Assembly: GCF_000277125.1 (NCBI RefSeq) | Contig: NC_016946.1 | Coordinates: 372,001-436,000 of the forward strand | Direction of reading: 5' to 3' | From: Mycobacterium intracellulare ATCC 13950 | GTDB lineage: Bacteria > Actinomycetota > Actinomycetes > Mycobacteriales > Mycobacteriaceae | Length of the DNA stretch: 64,000 nucleotides | In this document: in pieces, positions 53,795-64,000 of the stretch | How positions within the stretch are numbered: position 1 is the stretch's first letter | Layout: every line of letters starts with the position of its first letter | Notes under the pieces: model-generated | What the model saw: only the letters and a program-made list of their open reading frames with translations | Database searches by the model: none | Told to the model about the DNA's origin: nothing | Position numbers and translations under genes: made by a program

Positions 53795-54391
53795 GTGGGT
53801 GTAGCGGCAATGTTGCTGGCCGCGGCGCTGTGGATGGCTCCCGGTCCGTCGCTGACGCGACGGCGTGCCGGCATGCCGGCGCGTGGCGGCCGGGCGCTCG
53901 CGACGGCCCGGCGAACGGATGGCCCGGATCCGTTGGCGGTCGCGTCCTGTCTCGACGTGCTGGCCGTGTGCCTGCGGGCCGGGATGGCGGTGTCGGCCGC
54001 CGCGGCGGCCGCTGCGCCATCCGCCCCGCCGCAGCTGGCCCGCGTCCTGCGCCGCGCCGCCGACCTGCTGGCGCTGGGCGCCGATCCCGCTGTGGCATGG
54101 GCGATTCCGTCGGACCACTCCGCGCGGCCGGACGACACGCACATCGACGCGCTGCTGCGGTTGGCCCGGCGTTCGGCGTCCTCGGGCGCGGCGCTGGCCG
54201 ACGGCGTCGCCGAGTTGGCCGACCAGTCCCGCCACGACGCCGCACACGCGGCCACGGCCGCCGCCGAGCGGGCGGGGGTGCTCATCGCCGGGCCGCTGGG
54301 CCTGTGCTTCTTGCCGGCATTCGTCTGCCTGGGCATCGTCCCGGTGGTGGCCGGCTTGGCCGGTGACGTGCTGCAGTCGGGTCTGCTGTGA
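53795..54391 (+). CDS. tadC: TadC-like membrane platform protein
   Basis: 198 residues from the GTG at 53795. An N-terminal helix, a type II secretion F domain (SCLDVLAVCLRAGMAVSAAA and ALADGVAELADQSRHDAAHA), and two C-terminal helices ending in LGIVPVVAGLAGDVL. Forms the inner-membrane platform with TadB. Corresponds to Rv3657c. Confidence 0.88.
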   Translation: MGVAAMLLAAALWMAPGPSLTRRRAGMPARGGRALATARRTDGPDPLAVASCLDVLAVCLRAGMAVSAAAAAAAPSAPPQLARVLRRAADLLALGADPAVAWAIPSDHSARPDDTHIDALLRLARRSASSGAALADGVAELADQSRHDAAHAATAAAERAGVLIAGPLGLCFLPAFVCLGIVPVVAGLAGDVLQSGLL

Positions 54392-54409
54392 AACGAAAGG
54401 AAGTCCTTG

Positions 54410-54610
54410 ATGATCAACAAGTTTCGCGAATTCGCCGCGCGCGCGGCCGTGTTGGCGGCCGACGAGTCGGGCATGTCGACGGTCGAGTACGCCATCGGCA
54501 CCATCGCGGCGGCGGCGTTCGGCGCGGTGCTGTACGCGGTGGTCACCGGCGATTCCATCGTGTCGGCGCTGACCAACATCATCGGCCGTGCGCTCAACAC
54601 CAAGGTGTAG
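54410..54610 (+). CDS. flp: Flp-type pilin subunit
   Basis: 66 residues from the ATG at 54410, chosen over a TTG three bases upstream because AGGAAG at 54398-54403 is then six bases away. The leader INKFREFAARAAVLAADESG ends at the prepilin cleavage site G|MSTVEYA, with Glu at position +5. A hydrophobic helix of about 20 residues (IGTIAAAAFGAVLYAVVTG) follows. It is the major pilin or pseudopilin of the tad apparatus. No prepilin peptidase (TadV) gene is present in this locus, so processing needs an enzyme encoded elsewhere. Confidence 0.93.
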   Translation: MINKFREFAARAAVLAADESGMSTVEYAIGTIAAAAFGAVLYAVVTGDSIVSALTNIIGRALNTKV

Positions 54611-54933
54611 CCGGCAGTGCCGGCGCGAGCACCGTTGAGGCGGCGCTGGGCATCGCCTCGCTCGTCGTCGTGCTGGTGCTGTGCCTGGCCGGTGTCAGCG
54701 CTGTCTCGATGCAGGTGCGCTGCATCGACGCCGCCCGCGAGGCCGCCCGGCTGGCCGCCCGCGGCGACGAACGCTCCGCGGTGGCCGCCGCGGTCCGGCT
54801 CGCTCCCGCCGGCGCCCGGGTCGACCTGCACCGCGACGGCGACTTCCTGGTCGCCACCGTCGCCGCGCATTCGAAGTTCCTGCCCGCCTTGGATATTGGC
54901 GCGAAGGCGGTCGCCGCGGCCGAGCGGCCATGA
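54607..54933 (+). CDS. TadE-like pseudopilin (start codon unclear)
   Basis: About 108 residues. Prepilin-like ASTVEAALGIASLVVVLVL is the membrane helix, followed by MQVRCIDAAREAARLAARGD, the TadE signature. Glu sits at the +5 position expected after cleavage. There is no ATG, GTG or TTG in this frame between 54391 and the membrane helix, so the coordinate given is simply the first codon after flp. Initiation may use a non-standard codon, frameshifting from the flp end, or the sequence may carry an indel. Corresponds to Rv3655c. Confidence 0.65.
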   Translation, partial: VAGSAGASTVEAALGIASLVVVLVLCLAGVSAVSMQVRCIDAAREAARLAARGDERSAVAAAVRLAPAGARVDLHRDGDFLVATVAAHSKFLPALDIGAKAVAAAERP

Positions 54934-54952
54934 CGATCGGGGGTCGGCCACG

Positions 54953-55270
54953 GTGGTCGCCGCCTGGATGGTCGTGGTGCTGCTCTGGGCGACCGGCGTC
55001 GCCGGCTACCTGGGCTCGGCGGTGGTGGCGCGTCACCGCGCACAGGCGGTGGCCGACCTGGCCGCCCTGGCCGCTGCGGCGCGGCTGACGTCGGGATCCG
55101 CCGCGGCCTGCATCCAGGCCGCGGCCGTCGCCCGCGCGATGCGGGTCGACGACATCGGCTGCGTGGTCGACGGTCTCGATGTCGTCATCACGGCGCGGGT
55201 GCCGGTCGTCGTCGCCGGTACGGCACGTGCCACCGCGCGGGCGGGGCCCGCCGGCGGGCGAAATGGCTAG
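54953..55270 (+). CDS. TadE/TadG-like secreted protein with N-terminal helix
   Basis: 105 residues from the GTG at 54953, the first recognised start in frame. One membrane helix (AAWMVVVLLWATGVAGYLG) precedes ARHRAQAVADLAALAAAARLT and SAAACIQAAAVARAMRVDD, typical of TIGR03816 helicase/secretion neighbourhood TadE-like proteins. Upstream in the same frame DDRGSATVV continues the homology. An ATG at 54930 is out of frame by one base, so either the N-terminus is longer in reality or translation starts late. Corresponds to Rv3654c. Overlaps the next gene's stop by four bases. Confidence 0.7.
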   Translation: MVAAWMVVVLLWATGVAGYLGSAVVARHRAQAVADLAALAAAARLTSGSAAACIQAAAVARAMRVDDIGCVVDGLDVVITARVPVVVAGTARATARAGPAGGRNG

Positions 55271-56292
55271 GGCGTCTGCGGCAGCCCCGCGGCCGCCAGC
55301 TCGTCGTCGGTGGGCAATCGCAGGGAGACCAGCCCCGCGTATGTATCCGGCTCCAGTTCGACCCGGTTGACGGTGACGTGCACGGGCACCCAATCCGCGT
55401 CGTGGCCGGGCAACCGCAACACCCGACTGGTGGGGCCCCCGCCGAATTCCCTTGTCATGGTGGACATCACGTCCTGATCGTCGGGATGGACCCGCGGTTT
55501 GCCGGTCTCGCTGCTGCGCCAGTCATAAAACGTGCAGGGCTCGTCGAGCCATTTCAACAGGGTCCAGTTGTTGAGGTCGATCAGCGCGCGGTGCACCCCG
55601 GCCTGGGCGAGGCCGCTGAGGATCCGTTGGGCCAGATCATCGGTCGACACCGCCGGGCCCTTGAGTTCGGATTGCCAATTGATCGCCCGCGCCACCAGGT
55701 GCTCCCGGCCGTCGGGCCCCGGCTCCAAGATCGTGCGCGCGACGAAACCTATCCGGATGGCCTTGCCTCGCCAGTCAGTGAGATCCCAGGTGCTGCATAG
55801 CGTTTGGTCGGGCTTGGCCTTGACCGCCATGGCGAGCACCTTGGTTTCGTTCGGGTTGAGTTCGCGGGACGGAAGGTCCTCGGCGAAAGCCCTGCCGAAG
55901 GTGACTTCGACTTCGGGATTCTTGCCGCTATTGATCAGCGATTCGCGGGTGTCGGTCGCCACCCCCATGGTCAGGTCCCACTTCAGCGGCCCCGGAATCG
56001 GACGCTCGGGTGGGTCGATGTCCGACGGCCCGGTCCACACGTGCACGCCGTGGATGAGCCCGTCGGACATCACCACGGGTTCGGTGCGAATGATGCGATC
56101 GCGCTTGGGCGTGATGCTGGTCAGGGCCTGTCCGGTCTGGACCGATTCGGCGATCGCCGTTCGCACCGCGGCGAGATAGGGGCTGCGGCGCAGGAAGGTG
56201 GTGATCGGGACGAGATTCTTCAGTTGGCGCCCCTGCGCCACGACGGTGGGATCACCCCCGAGTGTCTCCACGAGCAACCAGTCGTGGGCCAT
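55267..56292 (-). CDS. Conserved DUF5593 protein (Rv3651-like)
   Basis: 341 residues from the ATG at 56292 (MAHDWLLVETLGGDPTVVAQ). The frame extends upstream, but the rest belongs to the helicase's shadow. I recognise the GAF/PAS-like DUF5593 family, whose tuberculosis member Rv3651 is of similar length. Segments: LTSITPKRDRIIRTEPVVMS, GVHVWTGPSDIDPPERP and LDEPCTFYDWRSSETGKPRV. Several PAS-like folds without known ligand are expected; a sensory role is inferred. Convergent with the tad operon and 71 bp from the helicase gene. Confidence 0.85.
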   Translation of the reverse strand: MAHDWLLVETLGGDPTVVAQGRQLKNLVPITTFLRRSPYLAAVRTAIAESVQTGQALTSITPKRDRIIRTEPVVMSDGLIHGVHVWTGPSDIDPPERPIPGPLKWDLTMGVATDTRESLINSGKNPEVEVTFGRAFAEDLPSRELNPNETKVLAMAVKAKPDQTLCSTWDLTDWRGKAIRIGFVARTILEPGPDGREHLVARAINWQSELKGPAVSTDDLAQRILSGLAQAGVHRALIDLNNWTLLKWLDEPCTFYDWRSSETGKPRVHPDDQDVMSTMTREFGGGPTSRVLRLPGHDADWVPVHVTVNRVELEPDTYAGLVSLRLPTDDELAAAGLPQTP

Positions 56293-56363
56293 GCGGCTGA
56301 GTTTACGGCGACGGGACGGATCCGTGGGAGCGGGTGAACCGGCGGGCGACCTCGCCGCTGTGC

Positions 56364-58697
56364 TCAGCGTGACTCCCGGGGCAGCTCCGCGAGTACCAGC
56401 CGCAGCACCTGCACCGCGCCGGCCTTGTCGAGCGGGTCGTTGCCGTTGCCGCACTTGGGGGACTGCACGCACGACGGGCACCCGCGGGGGCATTCGCACG
56501 CCTCGATGGCGGCGGCCGTCGCGGCGAGCCACGTGCGGGCCCGGCGGAAGCCCCGTTCGGCGAATCCCGCGCCGCCCGGATACCCGTCGTAGACGAAGAC
56601 GCTGGGCAGCCCGTCGGGACCCGGTCCCACCGCGGTGGACAAGCCGCCGATGTCGCCGCGGTCGCAGCTGGCGACCAACGGCAGCAGCCCGATGGCGGCA
56701 TGCTCGGCCGCATGCAATGACCCGGGAATCCGCGTGCCGTCAATACCCTTGCGCAGCAACGCATCCTCGGTGATGGTGTACATCACGGAGGTGGTGGCCA
56801 AGGTGTGCTCCGGCATGTCCAACTCGATGAAGTCGATCACCTCCCCGGAGAGCAGGCGGCGCAGGTAGCCGACCACCCGGTGGGTGACCCGGACCGGGAC
56901 CAGCCCGAGCGTGACCGGCCCGAAGGCCAGACGCTCACCGGTGCCGGTGACGACGATGTCGGTGATCTCCCGCGCGAACGTCGCATAACCGGGGTCCTCG
57001 GCGTGGACGAAGGCGATCCCTTCCTCGGTGTCCAGCGAGTCCACCACGTAGCTCTCGCCCTGATGCAGGTACACCGCGCCCGGGTGCACCGAAGCCGGTG
57101 CCCGGCCGACGTCGGTGCTGCCCAACAGCCGCCCGGTGTCGGCCTCGATGATGACGATCTGCCCGCCCGTTGAGCCCCGGATGTCCACCGCGGCATGCGG
57201 TTCCAGGCCGGGCGCCGGAAAGTACTTTCCGCTTCGCCGCCGCAGCAGCCCGTCATCGACCAGGCCGTCAGCGACGTCGGTGGCGCCGAGTTCGCGCACC
57301 TCCGGCTCGTCCAGCGGCAGTTCGGTTGCCGCGCAGAGCAGTTGCGGCCCCAGGATGTACGGGTTCGTCGGGTCGATGACGACCCGCTCGACCGGCTTGT
57401 CCAGCAGCGCGGCCGGATTGTGCACCAGATACGTGTCCAGCGGATCGTCCCGGGCGATCAACACCACCAGCGCGCCCTGGCCGCGCCGCCCGGAGCGGCC
57501 GGCCTGCTGCCAGAACGAGGCGACGGTGCCCGGAAAACCGGCGAGCACCACCGCGTCCAGCCCGGCGATGTCGACGCCCAACTCCAGCGCATTGGTGGTG
57601 GCCAGCCCGCGCAACCGGCCCTCGGCCAGGGCGCGCTCCAGCGCGGTGCGGTCCTCGGCGAGATACCCGGCCCGATACGACGCCACCGTCCGGGACAGCT
57701 CGGGGGCGATGTCGTCCAGCCGCGCCTGGGCGCCCAGCGCGGTCAATTCCGCGGCGCGGCGCGACCGCACGAAGGTCAGGGTCTGCGCTCCCTCGGCGAT
57801 CAGGTCGGCCATGACGCGCGCCGCCTCCGCGCCCGCCGAGCGGCGCACCGGTGCACCGTTCTCGCCGACCAGGTCGGTCCGCAGCGCGGGTTCCCACAGG
57901 GCCACGGTCCGCGCCCCCTGGGGTGAACCGTCTTTGGTGACCTCCTGCACCGGCAGCCCGATGAGCTCGGTGGCCGTCGCACTCGGGGAATCCGTTGTCG
58001 CGCTGGCGAAGATCACCGTCGGCGCGCTCGAATAGCGGGCGCACAACCGCAACAAGCGGCGCAGCACCATCGCCACATTGGAGCCGAACACCCCACGGTA
58101 GTAATGACATTCGTCGACAACCACGAAGCGAAGACCCCGCAACAGCACCGCCCAGCGGGCGTGGTTGCGCAGGATCGACAAGTGGATCATGTCGGGGTTG
58201 GAGAACAACCAGCGGGAGCGCTCCCGCGCGAAGCGGCGCACCTCGGCGGGACTGTCGCCGTCGTAGGCGGTGGGAGCCACCGCAAAACCGGGTTCATGCA
58301 GCCGCGGAATCGCCGCGGTCAGGGCGTGCGCGACCCGCAGCTGGTCATGCCCCAGCGCCTTGGTCGGCGACAGGTAGAGCACCCGGGCCCGCGGATCGGT
58401 CGCCAGCGCGTTGAGGACGGGAAGCTGATAGGCCAGCGACTTGCCCGAGGCGGTGCCGGTGCTCACCACCACGTGGCGGCCCGCGTAGGCCAAATCCGCG
58501 GCCGCGAACTGATGCGACCAGGGCGCGGCGATCCCGCGGTCGGCGAATGCCTTGACCACGTCGGGCTCGGCCCACGCCGGCCAATCGTGCGGCCGGCCAC
58601 TGCGCGGTGGCAATTCGGCGACGTGGCGCAGCGGCCGTTCGTCCGTCGCGGTTCCGGCGAGCGCGGCGGCAAGCAGCTCACTGCCGAAGCTCGCCAT
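56364..58697 (-). CDS. DEAD/DEAH-box DNA helicase, MrfA/Hrq1 type
   Basis: 777 residues from the ATG at 58697. Walker A is STGTASGKSLAYQLPV and motif II is VVDECHYY. Helicase C-terminal motifs include GVDIAGLDAVVLAGFPG and QQAGRSGRRGQGALVVLIAR. The C-terminal DUF1998 region has four Cys (CECPRGCPSC and PKC), the MrfA/YprA-type metal-binding module. MrfA helicases act with an exonuclease partner in mitomycin-type damage repair. No MrfB gene is next to it here. Corresponds to Rv3649. Divergent from cspA. Confidence 0.92.
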   Translation of the reverse strand: MASFGSELLAAALAGTATDERPLRHVAELPPRSGRPHDWPAWAEPDVVKAFADRGIAAPWSHQFAAADLAYAGRHVVVSTGTASGKSLAYQLPVLNALATDPRARVLYLSPTKALGHDQLRVAHALTAAIPRLHEPGFAVAPTAYDGDSPAEVRRFARERSRWLFSNPDMIHLSILRNHARWAVLLRGLRFVVVDECHYYRGVFGSNVAMVLRRLLRLCARYSSAPTVIFASATTDSPSATATELIGLPVQEVTKDGSPQGARTVALWEPALRTDLVGENGAPVRRSAGAEAARVMADLIAEGAQTLTFVRSRRAAELTALGAQARLDDIAPELSRTVASYRAGYLAEDRTALERALAEGRLRGLATTNALELGVDIAGLDAVVLAGFPGTVASFWQQAGRSGRRGQGALVVLIARDDPLDTYLVHNPAALLDKPVERVVIDPTNPYILGPQLLCAATELPLDEPEVRELGATDVADGLVDDGLLRRRSGKYFPAPGLEPHAAVDIRGSTGGQIVIIEADTGRLLGSTDVGRAPASVHPGAVYLHQGESYVVDSLDTEEGIAFVHAEDPGYATFAREITDIVVTGTGERLAFGPVTLGLVPVRVTHRVVGYLRRLLSGEVIDFIELDMPEHTLATTSVMYTITEDALLRKGIDGTRIPGSLHAAEHAAIGLLPLVASCDRGDIGGLSTAVGPGPDGLPSVFVYDGYPGGAGFAERGFRRARTWLAATAAAIEACECPRGCPSCVQSPKCGNGNDPLDKAGAVQVLRLVLAELPRESR

Positions 58698-58956
58698 CTC
58701 ACCCCGCTCGGAATCGCTGTTCGAATCGGGCAAACACACAAGTCTGTCGCCGACGCGATGAACATGGTTGACTAATTGCGGTCGCAGCTTCTGTGTTCGT
58801 GTCAAACTTTCGCAGGATCGACGTTGCGGCCGCGGTTCCTGCGAGGTTAATCGGTCGGGTGAAGTTCCGGCGACTCAGCGAGGTATGGCGGTCGTACCAG
58901 GCCCGGGGCATCGAAAGGCGATGCCCCGCACCCAGAAGAAAAGGAAAGATCGAGAG
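58698..58956. other. Divergent helicase-cspA region and cspA leader
   Basis: A 259-bp gap with TTGACT at 58768 in the plus direction but no good -10 at 16-18 bp. The cspA leader, as is usual for cold-shock genes, is probably long and structured. AAGGAAAG at 58940-58947 is the likely ribosome-binding site of cspA. Nothing else was recognised. Confidence 0.55.
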
Positions 58957-59160
58957 ATGCCACAGGGAACTGTGAAGTGGTTCAACGCGGAGAAGGGCTT
59001 CGGGTTCATTGCCCCCGAAGACGGCTCCGCGGATGTGTTTGTCCACTACACGGAGATCCAGGGTTCGGGCTTCCGCACCCTCGAAGAGAACCAGAAGGTC
59101 GAGTTCGAAATCGGCCACAGCCCGAAGGGCCCCCAGGCCACCGGAGTCCGCTCCCTGTAG
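58957..59160 (+). CDS. cspA: Cold-shock protein A
   Basis: 67 residues from the ATG at 58957. A five-stranded OB-fold with RNP1 KGFGFI and RNP2 [23 protein letters not shown] is nearly invariant in mycobacteria, and the protein matches Rv3648c. It binds single-stranded RNA and acts as an RNA chaperone. A strong intrinsic terminator follows, so it is a single-gene transcript. Confidence 0.97.
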   Translation: MPQGTVKWFNAEKGFGFIAPEDGSADVFVHYTEIQGSGFRTLEENQKVEFEIGHSPKGPQATGVRSL

Positions 59161-59181
59161 GGAAGAGCAGACCTAACGGAC

Positions 59182-59230
59182 ACCCCCCGTGCAGCCCCGC
59201 CCAGCGGGCCCAGCCGGGGGGTTTCCTTTT
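59182..59230 (+). terminator. Intrinsic terminator of cspA
   Basis: ACCCCCCG (59182-59189) pairs with CGGGGGGT (59215-59222), with a GC-rich inner hairpin. The T-rich run TTTCCTTTTT follows at 59222-59231. One of the few canonical Rho-independent terminators in the window. Confidence 0.85.
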
Positions 59231-59257
59231 TCTATCGGTTCTATCGGTTCTTTCGGC
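59231..59257. repeat. Three 9-bp direct repeats after the cspA terminator
   Basis: TCTATCGGT twice (59231-59239 and 59240-59248), then TCTTTCGGC. Short tandem repeats next to a T-tract. Function unknown. Confidence 0.55.
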
Positions 59258-59320
59258 ACGGCGCCGCCGCGCCGGTTGCCTCAAGACGCGGATGGGCGAG
59301 AGGGCCTACTGTCGGATGGC

Positions 59321-59911
59321 GTGAGCCAGCTTTCCTTCTTTACCGCGGAGTCGGTGCCGCCCGCGGTCGCCGATCTTTCGGGGGTGCTGGCGGCGTCCGG
59401 GCAGATCGTCACCGTCGGCGGTGCGGAGGCCCAGGGCGCTCGGCTTTCGGTGGTCGTGGACGCGCCCTGGCGGGCCGCCGCGCTGGCGGACATGATCCGC
59501 GAGGCCGGTCTGGCCGCCGAGATCGGCCGGACCGACGAAGACACCCCGCTGGTGCGGACGGCGGTGGACCCGTCGTTGAGCACGCTGGCGGCCGAATGGA
59601 CGCGCGGCGCGGTCAAGACCGTGCCGCCGCGCTGGCTGCCCGGCCCGCGCGAGCTGCGGGCGTGGACGCTGGTGGCCGGCAACCCCGAGGGTGAGCACTA
59701 CCTGCTGGCGCTGGACCCCCACGCGCCCGACACGCACTCGCCGCTGGCGTCGGCGTTGATGCGCGTCGGGATCGCGCCCACGCTGATCGGCACCCGCGGC
59801 GGCCGGCCGGCGCTGCGCATCAGCGGCCGCCGCAGGCTATCGCGCCTGGTAGAGAACGTGGGGGAGCCGCCCGACGGCGCCGAGGCGCTGTCCCGGTGGC
59901 CGCGGGTTTAG
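59321..59911 (+). CDS. Conserved hypothetical protein (Rv3647c-like)
   Basis: 196 residues from the GTG at 59321 (VSQLSFFTAESVPPAVADL). I do not recognise a characterised fold. Segments LVVVDAPWRAAALADMIREA-type (variant: LSVVVDAPWRAAALADMI), SLSTLAAEWTRGAVKTVPP and TLIGTRGGRPALRISGRRRL are conserved in mycobacteria. Neutral, no membrane helix and no signal peptide, so probably cytoplasmic. It sits between cspA and topA in the same order as tuberculosis and may be nucleic-acid related; the C-terminus is Arg-rich. Confidence 0.8.
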   Translation: MSQLSFFTAESVPPAVADLSGVLAASGQIVTVGGAEAQGARLSVVVDAPWRAAALADMIREAGLAAEIGRTDEDTPLVRTAVDPSLSTLAAEWTRGAVKTVPPRWLPGPRELRAWTLVAGNPEGEHYLLALDPHAPDTHSPLASALMRVGIAPTLIGTRGGRPALRISGRRRLSRLVENVGEPPDGAEALSRWPRV

Positions 59912-60114
59912 CCACCGGACGACGCGCGATTTCGCGCCGCGTTGTCGAGCGTCGGTTTGCGTAGGCCCGCCCGAGGGTGCGAAATTGTCAGGTGCCGCAG
60001 GGCGAAGGAACGGTCGCGTACCTGAATTTCACCGGAATTTTCGAAGCCGACCTGTCATTCTTCCTGCAGGTGGTCTCGCAGGGGGGACCAATCAGGGATG
60101 GAGCGTAAGGGCAG

Positions 60115-62924
<2,810 letters not shown>

Positions 62925-62928
<4 letters not shown>

Positions 62929-64000
62929 CCGCGCGCGTCGCTGGAAACCTCTTGCGGCGCAACCTCTTCCGGGGCGGCCAGCTTCACCGGCCGGGCCAGC
63001 TGGGTGGGCGCCCTGCGGCCGCGCAGCTCGACCACCTCGCCGACATCCCAGCACAGGGCCTCGGCATCCAGCGCGCCGCTGACGGCGATCGCCGACGCGA
63101 GCACGTGGCCGGGCTCGAGCTTGGCCAGCTCGGTCAGCCGGGCGGCCTCGTTGACCGGGTCGCCGATCACGGTGTACTCGAAGCGGGCCTGCGCGCCGAT
63201 GTGGCCGGCGATGGCCCGCCCGGATGACACCCCGATGCCGAACTCCGCCGAACCGATCACCGGGAGCAGCTCGTCGTGCAATTCCCGGGCGGCGGCCAGC
63301 GCCCCGCCCGGTGAGTCGGGGTGCTCGATCGGCGCGCCGAAGATGGCCAGCGCGGCGTCGCCCTGGAACTTGTTGACGAAACCGCCGTGGCGGCCAACGG
63401 TTTCCACCACTACCCGGAAGAACTCGTTGAGCAGGTGGACCACCTCGGCGGGCGGGCGGGTCGAGGCCAGCTGGGTGGAGCCGACCAGGTCCACGAACAG
63501 CACCGCGACGTCGCGCTCCTGCCCACCCAGCTCGGTGCCACGCTCCAGCGCCCGGCGGGCGACGTCCTCCCCGACGTAGCGGCCGAACAGGTCGCGCAGC
63601 CGCTGCCGCTCGGACAGGTCGCGCACCATGTCGTTGAAGCCCGCCTGCAGCAGGCCGAGCTCGCTGGCGTCGTAGATCTGCATGTGCGCGTTGTAGTTTC
63701 CGCGCTGCACCTCGCTCAAGGCCCAGCGCAGCTGGCGCAGCGGGTCGGCGATCGACATGGCCACCAGCAGGGTGCTGATCAGCCCGACGCCCAGCGCGGT
63801 CAGCGCCAGCAACAGGATGGGGTTGAACAGGCTCTCCGGTGCGGCGTGCAGCAGCGAGGCCTTGTCCGCCACCACGGCCAGCACGATCGCCATCAGCGGC
63901 ACCGCCGTGGACAGCATCCAGGTCAGGATCTGGCGCAGGATGACGCCGGGCGCCTTGACGTTCTCCGGGACCCCGCTGCGCAGGGCGGCGACCGCGACCG
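62925..64000 (-). CDS. Class III adenylate cyclase with HAMP domain, 3' part
   Basis: The frame runs off the end of the window; 357 residues of about 550 (Rv3645) are visible. Two membrane helices (TWMLSTAVPLMAIVLAVVAD and NPILLLALTALGVGLISTLL) precede a HAMP domain (ADPLRQLRWALSEVQRGNY). A class IIIb/c catalytic domain follows: metal Asp residues in VLFVDLVGST and FQGDAALAIFG, substrate-specifying Lys in VNKFQGD, and TVIGDPVNEAARL with the transition-state Asn and Arg. It makes cAMP from ATP at the inner face of the membrane, the ligand of Crp encoded in this window. In tuberculosis Rv3645 is a major source of cAMP. Confidence 0.95.

Overview
The window is high-GC actinobacterial DNA. Its gene order (glpK, RDD protein, SpoIIM-like protein, DUF58/MoxR cluster, yqeY, rsfB, cysteine synthase, ponA2, whiB4, crp, nth, marP, ephE, acs, dppABCD, tad locus, cspA, topA, class III adenylate cyclase) matches, from memory, the Mycobacterium tuberculosis Rv3696c-Rv3645 interval read in the opposite direction. 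WhiB4, Crp, CspA and the TopA active-site region look nearly identical to the tuberculosis proteins. Several accessory genes absent from my recollection of that interval point to a slow-growing, probably environmental or opportunistic Mycobacterium. Species cannot be fixed from this sequence alone. No phage, insertion sequence or CRISPR array is visible.

Layout. 1-4.3 kb: 3' part of glpK, a PadR regulator, a small membrane protein, an RDD protein and a SpoIIM-like protein. 4.4-9.7 kb: a tightly overlapped minus-strand operon (DUF4129, DUF4350, MoxR ATPase, DUF58) preceded by a proline-rich membrane protein. 9.9-14.4 kb: YqeY-like protein, F420-dependent oxidoreductase, small membrane protein, DJ-1/PfpI protein, methyltransferase plus CDGSH protein, and an iron-containing redox enzyme. 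14.4-19.5 kb: a complete partner-switching module, rsbR-rsbS-rsbT-rsbX(frameshifted)-rsbU-like on the minus strand, with the anti-anti-sigma factor rsfB divergent. 19.6-22.8 kb: membrane protein, HAD hydrolase, DUF4193 protein, membrane-anchored Mrr nuclease and GAF-ANTAR regulator. 23-34 kb: tRNA-Pro, cysteine synthase-like enzyme, phosphoesterase, PonA2, WhiB4, two GET3/ArsA-like ATPases, RidA, metallo-beta-lactamase-fold protein, Crp and endonuclease III. 34-41 kb: thioredoxin-like protein, CoA-type Nudix hydrolase, MarP, EphE, a holin-like protein, a secreted serine protease and Acs. 41-50 kb: a 56-bp x 3 tandem repeat, two envelope proteins, dppABCD, a degenerate Fic-like protein, the Ms1 (MTS2823) small RNA and a HAD phosphatase. 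50.7-55.3 kb: tad/flp pilus-type operon. 55-64 kb: Rv3651-like protein, helicase, CspA, Rv3647c-like protein, topoisomerase I and a truncated adenylate cyclase.

Most striking is the stress-signalling module. RsbR, RsbS and RsbT would form a stressosome. Freed RsbT would activate the adjacent phosphatase, which carries an RsbU_N-like RsbT-docking domain. The likely output is RsfB and then SigF. Six nearby promoters fit the SigF/SigB pattern (G-G/T-T-T or GGTGT, 15-16 bp, GGGTA or GGGCA), upstream of genes on both sides of the module. This suggests the accessory genes around it form a locally clustered SigF regulon. A one-base frameshift interrupts the feedback phosphatase RsbX.
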